A stretch of DNA of 64,000 bases from Osmia lignaria lignaria. Taxonomy: Eukaryota > Arthropoda > Insecta > Hymenoptera > Megachilidae. The DNA lies in the NCBI RefSeq assembly GCF_051020975.1, contig NC_135033.1, positions 7,157,501 through 7,221,500 on the forward strand. The letters run 5' to 3'. A program made the translations under genes and the position numbers. This document shows positions 9,954-22,177 of the stretch, one piece after another (within the stretch, counting starts at the first letter, position 1; every line of letters starts with the position of its first letter). The notes beneath the pieces were generated by a model, which made no database searches, was not told the origin of the DNA, and saw nothing but the letters and a program-made list of their open reading frames with translations.

Positions 9954-12900
9954 TACCCCTACCCCTTCAAAATACGTTTTCCATCAACAAACCACCCCCT
10001 CCCTATTTTCAAGTACATACCTAAAAACTATTGTAAAATAACATCTGTAAAGACGACGAACACGCTCGTTTTACCCGAAATCTTCAATCGAATCAAAGAT
10101 CCGAGACACCCTTAGCATAAAAGGGGCCAAAGGACCTCGTGTCCTTTCGCGTAATCCCATCGGACGTCTCCAGGACGTAGGTACGCCTTCGAACGGAAGA
10201 TCGATCCCTATAGAAAATTGTCCGAGCAATTTGCGATCTTTCACGATCCTCGTCGGAGCACGAAAACGAAGCCAGCGTGCTAGAGCATGTGACATAATCC
10301 TGTAGGACTCTTTGTCCTGCTCGCGCGTTAGGACATGGATCCCCGAGGGAGGCGAAGAGTAACTGGCCGCATTACCGTAAATACGAAAAACAAGCCTATA
10401 CACAAAGACGGTGCAGAGCTTCGTTCAAGAACACGTTATTCGAATCTTCTTTTCATTTTTAGCCGTCTTCTTCTCGTTGGTCGGTGGAGAAAGACTATTC
10501 GTGCCGCGTCTTTTATCCGCGGTTTGATTAAAATATCCTTTGTAGATCGATCGATCTGTTCGATGAAAGGAACTTATGATTCACTCTGATTACAAGACCG
10601 ATCTGGTTTGGTGAACTTTTTGTCGTATCGAGAGAACGAGGTTGCCAGATTTTTGAGAGGGTGAAGAAGTTGGACTACAGAAGCTTATGGGATTAATTGA
10701 TGGTGAAATATGTATCGTGTTTACAGATTTAGTAAATGAAATAAATCTAGATTGGAATGAAATATTTTGTGCAATTCTAACGACTTTTAATAAAAATGAG
10801 AGGATTGATTTGAAGTAATTAGAAGAAATTATATAAAAAACATAATTATACGATCTTTAATTACTAATTATTGATTCTTAGACTGATTTACTACTTCTAA
10901 TTACTTCGAAATGAAAAATATTTTTACTTTTATTAACGTTTTGGTAAATCTACTGCTATAAATCCCTTAAGTATAATATTAATGTATGGGCTTATGGTTT
11001 GGTCATAATATATTATGGTATCATGACAACACGTACATCATTTTCTCAAGTATTTTTGGCCGAAAGAAAATTATGAAATGAAAAGCAGGGAATTCTTATA
11101 TTTAAGAAATAGAGAAGAATGTATAATATTTAATAATCAAAAATCATTTCAATTTAGATCTTCTTAAATACATGTATCTTAAAATATAAAAAGGAAAAAT
11201 CAAACCCTACTTTGGATCATCTAATTCGAACTCAATTTTATAATCCTTAGCGACTAATAAAAATGTGAATTATTTAAAACAAAGGAATTTCACATATTCC
11301 AAATAAATATATTAGGCATTTAAAGGGTTGATCATCATGGAATCACTATAATTATCCTCCTCATTTACCAATTAATCCTATCAAGCATCGATTATCGGCA
11401 TCTCAACTATCCAACCAATTCTTCCTCTTTGTCTTCCAGAAAAGTTCAACGAAAACTCGTTCAGGAGCCGGCATTGCCAGCCAAACGAACGTTTACGATT
11501 ACGACGACAAACTGGAAGATCCGATTCTTATCTCAATGCTTTGTTGGCGAATCGGACCTGGTTGCGACGCGATGGGCTGCCACTTCGCAAATACCACGGT
11601 TAAAATACTTGAATCACGTCGCGGAAGGACGTCAGAGCGTGGATCGTCGAGCCGCGGGGAGAGTTTGGCGGGCGATAAATTAATTCCAGCCCGAAAGGCC
11701 TTCGTCCGGAATTTTTTCGTCCGTGGTCACGCTAAACGTGGCGTCGCCGCGGCGAGAAGGGAGCAAACAATTGTACAAACAGCACCGTATTTCATGATAA
11801 CACATGTACAAACAGCCTTACGTAAAGCTGGCAATTACGATAAAACTGGACGGGCGAGAAAAAACATGAGCGCACTTTTCGTGTGTACAGAACGAACGGG
11901 TCCCGTGCGGCAGGGGCTGAGGGACGAGGACGTCAGGCGTGGCGACGACATCGAATCAAGACGCACGTGTCTTTTGGGTCATCGTTTTTCGGGATGACTC
12001 GAGATTTTCGCCCTGGCAACCGATCCTTCTGACTTGAATCCGTCAGATCTGGGTTTTAGGAAGAGGGTTTTGTCTGGATAACTAAAATTTAGGGGTGAGG
12101 AGAGGAGTGTATTGAAAATTGACTATAAAGGCAGTTGTAATAACATGGTTAATTGGACCGTTCACAGGCCAAAGTTATTAATTCTATTTATTTAATTTTT
12201 TAAAATTTTAATTTAAAGCACTTGTTTTGGAATTAATCAATTTGACTATAAATCATGATTATAATTTAATTTCTACATGATGTAGTTAATTGATAATTTC
12301 ATAGGTTGAATTTGTATTAAACTATGATTCTAAATGCAATAATATTCCTAATTCTTTTTTAAAAGTTACTTTTTTAAAGGTAGTGAATTACAAAATATAA
12401 AAATATTTGATGTTCTACTTTTAACGAATAATAATTTTTAAAAAAAAAGCATGCATCACTTTCCATATTCGCGATAACTTTTTTATGATAAATTTGTGGT
12501 GATTTTGAAGGAACAAAGCAATAAAACAGAGCCGTTAATAAGATTGAAATTGGGAAAGGTTTTTGATAAAATATCGCAATGCAAACCCTTGGTTTTATTT
12601 CAAACTTTAAATCTTTCCTGATATGTTATAAAGCAAGTATTTACTGTTCGCTGGCGTTTAAAAGATAATTGAACGAATTGAGTGTGACTCATTTCGTTTG
12701 CTACCTGGTTTCATCAGACTTTATGTTAATATAATGATAAGAGGGACATTAATCGTCCAAGCCCCTCTGAGATAACTTTCTTTAAATTGTGCAATGTTCT
12801 TGTGATGACCACGTGAATGTTTTCTCTGCGAAATAAATGACGTGGAAACAATTCAAGATAACAGGCTTCATTTTTATATGCATACAATGGAAGTTTGATG

Positions 12901-14395
12901 TTACTTATGAGAATACATATTTAAAAACCAAGTAATTTTCGAAGATATTTTGAGTGTTTTTATATCATATGGAGTACGAATTCAATTTTAAACAATTTCA
13001 TTTCATAAAATATCACAATTATTTAATAATTAGGTTTTAAACACTGTGTTTGGTTTCTGTTATACCGACTTCTTTGGGGTAAGTGGGGTGCAAGGATGTA
13101 TACCTGATTGCCTACCTATAGGTGCAAGGGACAACCTTGCAAAAAATTCCCTGGGACAACTAGAGCCATTATAATTCATAATTGTAATTAAGTCCTTCAG
13201 AAAAATTATTTAAGAACTATCAGTTTGTCTATATTAAATCATTGTTTATTGAAAATACTGATGAAACACTTAAATAGTTATTTTCAACACGTTCTAAACT
13301 TCAGATTGATATAACAGAAGTGCTATTTTGTATTACTATTATGTTATCAAATCATGTCAGACTTCCTGCGTTTCAAAGACATTTGGTATGCAGCAACCTT
13401 ATAATTACCATAATGTCTGAATAACTTTCCTGTAATATCCAATGTCATTACGTAGGATAAATTCATATCTAAAATTTGCATTCTGTCACATGTTATTCAT
13501 TTTCAAGAATCAGTATTATTTCAAAACTTTTAAAACATTTAGAATTTTAATGACCTCTAAGAATTTTTATCCTTAAATCATTTGAAAATTTGCTAAATAA
13601 ATAATATGGAATACTCGACATTATTTACTACCCTAATCACCTTTGTTATTATCCAAAACAAAGATAAAATTCCTCAAATTTATATTTTCTTTAGTACTTT
13701 ACTTATGATCTGTAAAATCTTGATATTATTAAAAAAAAAGTGTTTAAAATCATTAGATTGTCTATATCGAATCATTCACAAACTCCAATTACCACAACTT
13801 TAATTCTTTTCGACGATCAATTACCATCCACGAATCCCGTTCTCCGTAACCAATGACTACTAGTCACTGCCGTAACGAACCCAATACAGCCTGCAACCCC
13901 CCGTTCATCCGTGTAAACAGCCGCCTCGAAAGCACCCTAGAAACAGAAACGAGCGCGCTCTGACGATACAAATGGAAAGCTTGTGTTCAGCAACGCGAAG
14001 GGCATGCGCTTCGTCGTAGGACAGAAATCTGCTGTATCGATCGATTGAAAGGGTGAAGCGAAGGACGAAGGAGAAACATAGGGCGTGCGTGTCCCGGGCT
14101 TGCACACGTGTGAAGGGGCCTTCGACACGAACCTCCTGCGGCTAGGCAACCCAACTTACACGAGATTACGCGGAGCCAATAGCGTCGCAGGAGCGGCCGT
14201 CAAAGGCATATCGCAATGCGTGGTATGGAGCCGAGTCTCTAAAAGGGGATTAGACCTTCTCGTATTCCAGGATATGCGCACATATACACACACAGGATCG
14301 CAGCCTGGTTTCTCTCACACGTACGCGATTTTCCCATGGTGTACGCATATGTACGCCCCTGGATATCGCTGGCTACGTACATATGTGTACAGGTA
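9954..14395. other. noncoding region with GC patches at 10.1, 11.5 and 13.9 kb
   Basis: Three GC-rich patches (about 10060-10600, 11430-12000, 13830-14340) are separated by AT-rich DNA. A minus-strand frame at 10403-10071 is open for 110 codons and reads non-repetitively, but it has no recognisable domain or splice support. A very pyrimidine-rich acceptor-like tract ends at 11440, and the following 81 codons are open, without a matching donor. Positions 12070-13600 are AT-rich. Positions 14270-14390 have alternating TACG/ACAC sequence. Confidence 0.5.
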
Positions 14396-14480
14396 TACAG
14401 GGTGTTCATGCTAATGCTATGTATGATTTTTTGGCCATTTGCAAGAGAAGAAATATGTGTACTAAATGGACACTTAATGA
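14396..14480 (+). repeat. possible TACAGGGTG-type repeat fragment
   Basis: TACAGGGTGTTC starts here in a context like the better copy at 18368. Only the first dozen bases are convincing, so this may be a terminus of the same family or chance. Confidence 0.3.
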
Positions 14481-15248
14481 ATACCGTGAAAATATTTTTT
14501 CCCAGTAAATCTGAAAGGTGATTTTGAGTTTCTTAACCCTTTGCTTTATGATGCCTTGAACAGTTGCATTAGTCAGAATTAGGTATTCACTGCTGCAATG
14601 TTAAAATATACATACTGTGGATTTGACTATTTTTGGTTATGCAAATTATAATCAAAACTAAACTAAAAATTCAATCAACCAAATTTGTTATTTTTGAACT
14701 GCAAATAACATCACGAATAAGGGTTGAATGAAATCAATGAGGGGTTAATTTCTCACTATATTGTACAAAATTCTGAACTAAGTTCAATAAATATAAAAGG
14801 TTGCTTTAAGTATTTTGTTTACAGCATGTTATTTTCATTTTCAAACATATGGAATAATTGATTAAAATTAGATTCATTTAATTGAAAATTTAAATCTTAA
14901 ACAATACCTTGGATTACTAATATTGTCTTTATTATATTTTTGCAAATAATTGAAGAATCATACATAATATCAGCACGAACACCTTGTATAGTTGTCTGTA
15001 TAGAGGTAACACATCGCACGTAAGCGGTGCAGGAAGTCTTTGCTATGAGAACGGATTCTCGAAGACGCGATCGAGGGGGTTGGAAAAGAGGAACAGATCG
15101 ACGGGGGTGGAGAATGCATTGACTGGTGAAAGATACATGTATATATAGGTTTGTCTGAGGATACAAAGCAAGGATTTGTAACGTACCTCGTACATGGTAC
15201 GGCTATTAAGTTTCAGAGCTGTTTCTTTATAAGGGTTGTATTAATGCT

Positions 15249-15277
15249 ATTTCCTAGAATTTTTAAATCTAGGAAAT
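15249..15277. repeat. hairpin, 10-bp perfect stem
   Basis: ATTTCCTAGA (15249-15258) and TCTAGGAAAT (15268-15277) are exact reverse complements around a 9-base AT-rich loop. No T-rich terminator logic applies in a eukaryote; role unknown. Confidence 0.6.
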
Positions 15278-17292
15278 TTTTAAATAGCCGGACGAATGGT
15301 AGATAATACGAAAACGAGAACCTGTTGATGTTTGTGTTAATTGTATTAATAATTATTTGAGTTATCGTTAATATAAAAATCTTACAAATGTGAAGTAATC
15401 AATTTTTGTAGAGTCTAAATAATTTTATTTTGAAAAACCACTGTTTGAATTATTCATAGACAGCTCACATCATATCTGTATAATTAAATTTAATAAATGT
15501 AAATTAATGACTATTCAAATAAAACAATTTCTAAATAATGTGTCTTGCAGTTCATTTTTTTATAAATCCATAATTATTTAATCAGTTTAAGGAAGAATAA
15601 AACAAAGGCCTTTTACAGAACACGTAATATACCCAGAAGCACAGAATCGATTCTAAGTATATTTCTATCCAAATAGCAGAACAGCCTTCATTAACGGTAG
15701 ATAATTACCATCGTTTAATAGAACCTTGCTATTTCCTCTAGCCTTTAATGAATATCAGATACCCGCGTTTCCCATAATCCTCCCTTAGATCTACTTTCCC
15801 ATCGCATAGAACAAAACGTTCAACCCTGAAACTTAAAAAGTGAACAACATATATCGCCGTCAATTGACTGCAGTCTACCATTTTAAAGATGTCTTTCACA
15901 CCGCCTTCCACAGGCTGATTCCTCTAGCTAGAAAAAAGGCCGTTCCAGCCGCGGTTATCGGGAAACGTGGAAAACAGGGAGTCGAAATCTGGGGATGCAA
16001 AAGGGCGGAACGAACGTCAGTGGTGAATTTATCGCTCACCGTTTCCGGCTAGTGGTTGGTTTTCTTTAAATAAGAATCCACGGGAAAACTTGGACGGGGA
16101 AGTTGATCCGCGCGAAAGTTCTCTCGTCGAACGGAACTCCGCCACGTGAAATAGGGGCGGTTTTCAAAGTCGTCGACTTTCACCGTCGCCAATTATCCCG
16201 GCACTTTCGATTTTTCCGTCGGTTCGTAAACTCTCGGCCGGTGGCGCTTAATTTGAATAAATTTCGAAGCGAACAACCCCGTGCCGTCCTCGTCTTCCCC
16301 TTCGTCTCGTCCTACTTACGTGCCGCTTCCGCTCACCTCCCCCCTATTTCTCAGGGCTCTTTGCACTCCTTTTTCAAGCCCTCTCTCTTTCTCGCGTGCC
16401 GTCGTAAATCGCGAGTTCACTTTCCACACTTTTCACCTAGTTGGCGCGACGCCAACTCGTTGGAAAAGGACGAGAGAAAAAAAAAGAGGAAGACGACGAG
16501 GAAGAAGCTGGCCGAGGAACTTTACCTTCGCGAAACTTCCCCTTTAAGACGGTGCATCGTTCGTTCACTGGCTTTACCCTCCAATTATTCTCGATTTCCT
16601 CTTTCTCCTCCACCTGAAAACGGGACAACAAATTAGCTTCGGATACGATAAATAAATCGTATTGAATTGAAAGTTGTTTGCCCTGAATGTGATTTCCGTT
16701 CAATTGCATTTACTTGGCATATTAATGGTTAATGAATTGAGGATATATATGTATACATGAGAAATTAAAATCTAGGGGTTACAAATTTTTATTAATTTCT
16801 GATTTGATGTATAAATGTAGATTTTATAGAGATAGTTTAATTAACACCACCCTATCTTTATCGAAATTTATTTTACAAAACAATGTTCGATTAATTCAAT
16901 TTTCAATCGTTTGAATTTTTCCGACCATAACATATAACTTATTCTGTTTAGAATTTTATTCAATCGCCCGTGAAGTAGCAAAGCAACCCCTAAAACGTTT
17001 CACGAATAACCGTAGCAAACGTTCGTTGAAGAAAAAAAAGAGTGGCGCAGGCCAATAGGACAAAGAAATTATCGAGAGCACGTGCGGACAGGGGATGAAA
17101 AGGGGGTAGGTCAGCCTGATGTCCAGTTCGTCGAGTGCCGGACCTGCGCGTTTAGCTCGTACTCGGATCATATGGCAGAGAGTGGAAGCCGATTGGAGCA
17201 GCCAGTTTCGTCGGGGCGGGTTCTAAGCCGGTTTAGGGGCAGTTTACGCGCGGAACCACCCTCCTATTCTGACCATGGAGGGCGAACAGCGT

Positions 17293-17307
17293 CTGACCTG
17301 GGGTCAG
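17293..17307. promoter_or_regulatory. inverted pair of nuclear-receptor-like half-sites
   Basis: CTGACC-TGG-GGTCAG is a 15-base palindrome. TGACC and GGTCA are the two orientations of the AGGTCA-type half-site bound by steroid and orphan nuclear receptors. Twenty-five bases further right lies a second small palindrome, TGTCAGGTGACA. Binding is inferred from the motif alone. Confidence 0.3.
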
Positions 17308-18367
17308 GTGTCTTCCTGGACGCGATTCCGTCACGATGACTTTGGCGCGTGGCATAAGTGTGCTGTCAGGTGACAAGAGATGCTTCATTGACGAAGATAA
17401 TTATGATTTTATTAACACTCAATGTTTTGCTTTCATAGGAACTGGATTTAGGGGTGATTATTTAGAAAATATTATGTAGTGACATTTAAAATAATCCATA
17501 TGACTCAGATCTTTCATTGAAGAAGTATTATAATTTCTCTTTATATCTATACCAAATCTAATTACAATATCATATTTAAGAATTTGTACATTCCTTAAAT
17601 AATGACTCAAGGAATAAAAAGAAAATTCAATTTTCAAATAACTTCTAATTGAATATTATATACGTACAAAATTCTAAATTTTATTTCATTAAACATGCAG
17701 GCTTAAGAATATGTTAAAATAAAAAAATTGCTTATCAACCCCTCGACTTTGTTTTCTACAGTTTCTCAAATCGATAGAAATAAGCTCCATACAACTATTG
17801 CCCGTTACATCCCCTCACATTCTTACCCATTTCCAGTCGGTTCAATCAGACGAAACCACCCCCGTCCATCAAGGAATTTCCATCGCAGCGTGGAATGGAC
17901 CCCCTGGAACGAAACACTATCGACGTACAGGAAACGGGAATTGTTTCGTACCACGAGCGGGACCAGATGACGGCTCACGCATCCCGGAAAAACGGCAAGG
18001 ATTTTCCCAGCCGGGAGAGCAGGGACAGGCTAGAGGGAGGGTGGTGGTCGTGTGACACACGAGCCACCCCTGCGAATGGCCGAGCGGAGCCCGGCCGCCA
18101 AACAATCGATATATGCGTTCAAAATGGCCGCCAGAAACGCCACCCACCCTACCTATATCCCTCTACATCCCATCCCAGCGCACCCCACACCATCGCGCTC
18201 TTTCTACATCCCTCTCACGTATGCCCCCGAAGCTCTTTAACTTCAAGACCCAGCAGCCACTGACTGCCAACCAGGCAATACTACTCTTACAGTCTGTCTC
18301 ACAAGGGCGTACTTGTGATATTTACGAAATGCGATCGCTACACTGAAGAACATTGCGATAATCACTA

Positions 18368-18489
18368 TACAGGGTATCTCTATGTTGATGGTACAACCCG
18401 GGAAGGGGATGATTCTATGTGCTGAAATAAGTCGAAAATATATAGAATGACATTTCTTTATGTCTACCTTGTTATTAAGAAAATTCAAT
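18368..18489 (+). repeat. hymenopteran-type TACAGGG interspersed repeat fragment
   Basis: Begins TACAGGGTATCTC, then GGTACAACCCGGGAAGGGG, GATTCTATGTG and AATAAGTCGAAAATATA followed by GAATGACATTT. This word order matches a repeat I recall as abundant in ant and bee genomes, where it typically reads TACAGGGTG... GATTCTACGTG ...AAGTCGAAAATATAGAAT. The fragment seems cut at about 120 bases. Family assignment is from recollection. Confidence 0.55.
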
Positions 18490-21400
18490 TCGGAGGGTTG
18501 TTAGAATATTTGTAAGAAAAATTTATTTTGGGGGGTTCTATCACAAATCTGTAAATATTTTAATGGAATGACAATGGTTGCAAAAGCCTTGGGAAGCTTT
18601 ATTAATTCTAGAACTCTAAAGGATTTTAAGACATAAATGATTTTATAGCTTAGGGGTAAGTTATAGAAAAACTTCTGAATTCTTGTGAATTATTTTTTTA
18701 TATTGCAAGCAATAAATATTGAAGTTTCAAAGTGTCTGCATTCCTTAAAGCTCCATGGCTTTAACAATCATCCCTTATTAATTAAAACAAATAATACAGA
18801 AAACCTCATGGTTCATAATACTAATATACGAGGGAAGTTATTTCAATTGATATAATTATTTTTTCACCAATCTAATAAGTGTTTTATATCCACATTGTAC
18901 ACAGGAGATAAATTTTCACGAAGATATTTTGTGAGACAGACTGTACTCACCCTCGTTGTCTTTCCACCCTCTTCCTCCACCCCCGAGACCGTTCCTCCAC
19001 CTCTGTCCTCTTCGGTTCAACCCTCCGTTCAGCTCCTTATCTTCGCGTTACGCGCGTGCACATCGCGCATCTCTTTCTTTTCAACCCCCTTTTTTTTGCG
19101 AAAACCAGCCAATGTTCGTTGGAAAACAGAGGCGACGAAACCGCGGAATTTATTGGCACGTTAAACGCGCGTGCATCGCGCGAGGGTGCAGCAATGCCAA
19201 GGGTAAACACGCGCGAGCGATAATTTTCTTTTCGGGGCGAACCGAGCGGAGTGACGCGAAGAGGGTGCGTCTAGAACGGTGAATCGTCGATCTACCGAGA
19301 GGGCGCGCGAAAATTCGCCGGAAATCGGAGTAAAGTGCTTCCTCCTCGGCCACGGGGAGATCGAGAGATTACCCCGACGCTCGTAGATCATCGGCACTGT
19401 TCTGGAATACGAAAGCATCGAAATCCTTGAGCTCGCGTAGCAAGGGGTAGTTTTAGAAACACTGAACTATAATCCGAATAGATATTGTTATTCTGTAAAC
19501 AATTCTTATGAGAAATAAAAAATATAAATAATATTCTCAAAACCATCGAAATCTTTCTCGAAGAAACTGCATATTCCTTCTTTTCCCGCCGCAAGCGAAT
19601 AAAGTGAAAGTTTAAGAAACAAGCAGAAGCTAATCACGCTAATGGTTTTTCCGCGGTTCTCTGGCGGGACCAGACGGTAAGAGGAAACGGAAAGAGGGAG
19701 GAAGCTCGTTCCCGGGCCGGTTGCCAGCGCGAAAAGTATTTTCCTCTGATCCAAGCCGCGATTCTTCGGTGGAACAAGGAGGAAAGGTGAGAGAAAGAGG
19801 GAGGATAAATGAAGGAGAGGAAGCGAGACAGTCTTTGGTGGGTTTATTAAAATATAATGGCGTTATCAGGCGAGAGAGCGTCGAGAGAACGAAGGGAGGA
19901 GGCGTCAGCTTTAAGAGGGAAGTTTTCTTAAGTGTTCTTAATTAGAAGGGACCTGTTGCTTCGGAAAAAACCGGGTCACGGTCGTAGACACGCCGACTGC
20001 ACCCCTCAACCGCCCAACCCCCTGTTCCTCCTCCGCGACACCCCCGCAGACGCTAGCAGACGCTCGACCGTCGCTCCAGACTCGTAAGAGTCATTATTTT
20101 CTTCTTATTCTCCTTCCTGTTCGCGCCTCTACCTCCCTGTGGCCTTGTTTTCTTCGCGATTCAACCCTCAATTGCTTCTGCCTCTGCTTCTTCTTCTTCT
20201 TCTTTCGCGGCGATGCCGTCTACTTGTTACCCCTCAGGTACTACAACGCTCCGTGGAATATTTAGCGGGTCATATTTTACCATCCTGATGAACCTTTTTC
20301 GTTCAATTGGGGGGGAGTTGAATGAGTTGTTGAATTTATGAAATCGATGCTGGGGTGATTAGAAAAGTCGTTGTTGGGGATGATGATTGAATTATTTGAA
20401 GGACTTTAATATGTTTCTTGTTTAGTTAATAAATTACGAAGGTTTTAATGATTGCTCGATTATGTTTACGAAGGTTGATAATTAATCTTTGTTGAGGAGA
20501 GAATTATGGGGGTTGAAATTCAAGATTGCAAGATTCACATGAAGCCTCTTGCAGATTCCTATTAAATTAATAATTATCTTAGGTTGATTACTTTTCTATT
20601 ATTAAATCCATTTCAATATAAAAAAAGATTTACTACATATTTTAATTATATTTAAGACTAATATTTATATTTTTTAAACTATGTTTTAGTGGCGTATATA
20701 TTCTTAATGTAGAATTTGAATTCAAATTTTTATATACAAGAATTTGTAATTATAAATATTTAGCTAATTTCATCAATTTTGTCAAATCACCCTTATAACC
20801 CATCTTGAAAACAAACGAATACCATCAAACCACCCTCGCATTTCAAAAATATTTCTCAAGCACCGCAAACATACGAATACCTCCACAATTCCTCGCCATC
20901 ATAGAGCCTCATTCACCCCGCTCCATTGAAATACCTTCAGAACAGCCAAACGTTAAATCATCCCAACACTCACCCCAAATGAAAACGCTCCTCTCCCGAC
21001 GCAGAATCTTTCCTTAAGAAACAGAGGGATGTAACCGAACGGATCTTGAGCAGAAACTGTCAAAGGTCTAAGAAGTATTCAGATCGAAGATTTCCGTGCA
21101 TCTGTCAGCCTCGTTTCCGCTCCAGTTTCGCGATGAAACGGCGACTATAAAAAAAGAGAAAAGAGAAACAGAAAGAAGAATGCAAATTCTTTCCCTTTCT
21201 TTTTCTTTTCTCCGGTTCAGCCGGCGACCCCAATAACTGCAACGGTTATTCGTCGTGGAGAGGGCGCGAACGTGAAGTAAAAAAAAAAAGGGGTGGGAAG
21301 AGGAGCGAAGCTACGTCAAATAAATTTGAATATCGATGCCCATTGAATCCGATCGAAGGGTTCGGCAGAAGTTCTCCTTTCATCGAACCAAAGGGTTACG

Positions 21401-21756
21401 ATTTGAATATTCTCGTCGGGGTAACTAGAAGGTATATCCTTCGAAGGGGTGACACGAGGTTCGACCACCCCTTCCCTCCTCTCGCGTCACACTCTTTTCC
21501 CTTTTTTTTCTATTTGTATACTTCGCGAGCTGCATTGTGCCCGCGAGAAAAACCTAACACCCAGCCACCAGCCCCGGGGCCATTCTGTTCCATTATTAAA
21601 CTAATCAGCGTCATTGTGACGGGTGTTCGGTTTTGACTAATACATTTAAGAGAGGCGGAGAATCGGCAGGTATAACCGTTTCCAGTAAAAATTCCACGAT
21701 CGAACCGTTGTAAGACCTGACCCAATTTCAACGACAACAAAGACATTTCTCATTTT
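18490..21756. other. noncoding region with GC-rich block at 18.9-20.3 kb
   Basis: Positions 18500-18900 and 20300-20800 are AT-rich. Positions 18930-20270 are GC-rich. That block has CG-dense pieces (19150-19440), a purine run (19770-19920) and a pyrimidine-rich run with CTT repeats (20090-20215) leading to ATGCCGTCTAC and a CAG/GTAC junction at 20237. That stretch could be a 5' UTR with a short first coding exon, but no second exon is evident. Positions 21010-21650 form another GC-richer patch. Confidence 0.45.
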
Positions 21757-22177
21757 TAATGCTGTTGTCGTGTTTGTCGTTTCCGTTCTCTTGAATTTTG
21801 CCCCTGGCGAAAGGAAAAGTCGTGAAAAATTGGTGATAAGGTTACATAGTTGATGGAGGGATAAGAGATTTTTGAAAAGTAGATGCGAGTTAAATATTGT
21901 TCCTTTTAGTTGTAATTTCGTTAATTTAAATAAAATAATTTATCCAAGGTTAGATTTTTTTGTTATTATTGGAAAGAGAATTTTCCACTGCCATGGACGG
22001 CTTGTTTTCTAATGGCACTGTCGTGTTTGTAATTTCCGTTTTCTTGCATGTCGCTCTTGGCAAGATGAAAAGTCGTGGAAAATTGACGATAAGAAGGTTT
22101 AAGGGTTGATGCTTCACGGATGATGGTTTAAGTAGATGTAAATTAAATATTACTCGCTTTTCGAAGCTGTATTTAAG
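21757..22177 (+). repeat. diverged tandem duplication, 253-bp spacing
   Basis: The stretch 21757-21915 is repeated at 22010-22177. Shared words in the same order are TAATG...TGTCGTGTTTGT, TTTCCGTT(C/T)TCTTG, CTGGCGAAAGG versus TTGGCAAGATG, AAAAGTCGTG(A/G)AAAATTG, GATAAG, and AGTAGATG followed by TTAAATATT. Divergence with small indels indicates an old duplication. No coding frame is conserved between copies. Confidence 0.75.

Larger units (their letters stand above)
14481..18367. other. noncoding region with GC patches at 15.9-17.3 and 17.8-18.3 kb
   Basis: No supported gene. A TTAACCCTTTGC word occurs at 14535. Positions 15180-15880 are AT-rich and include a hairpin at 15249-15277. Positions 15900-16620 and 16970-17340 are GC-rich and strand-asymmetric; the latter holds paired nuclear-receptor-like half-sites at 17293-17307. 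Positions 17400-17700 are AT-rich. Positions 17770-18260 are GC-rich with AAAATGGCCGCC at 18121-18132, a YY1/Pho-like word. Open frames in the patches overlap each other on both strands. Confidence 0.5.

Noticed and set aside
10071..10403. Minus-strand 110-codon frame
   Set aside because: Reads non-repetitively but has no recognised motif and only a weak donor-like GTAAAA at its end.
15000..15180. Possible small-RNA locus
   Set aside because: No extended hairpin and no recognisable microRNA seed context.
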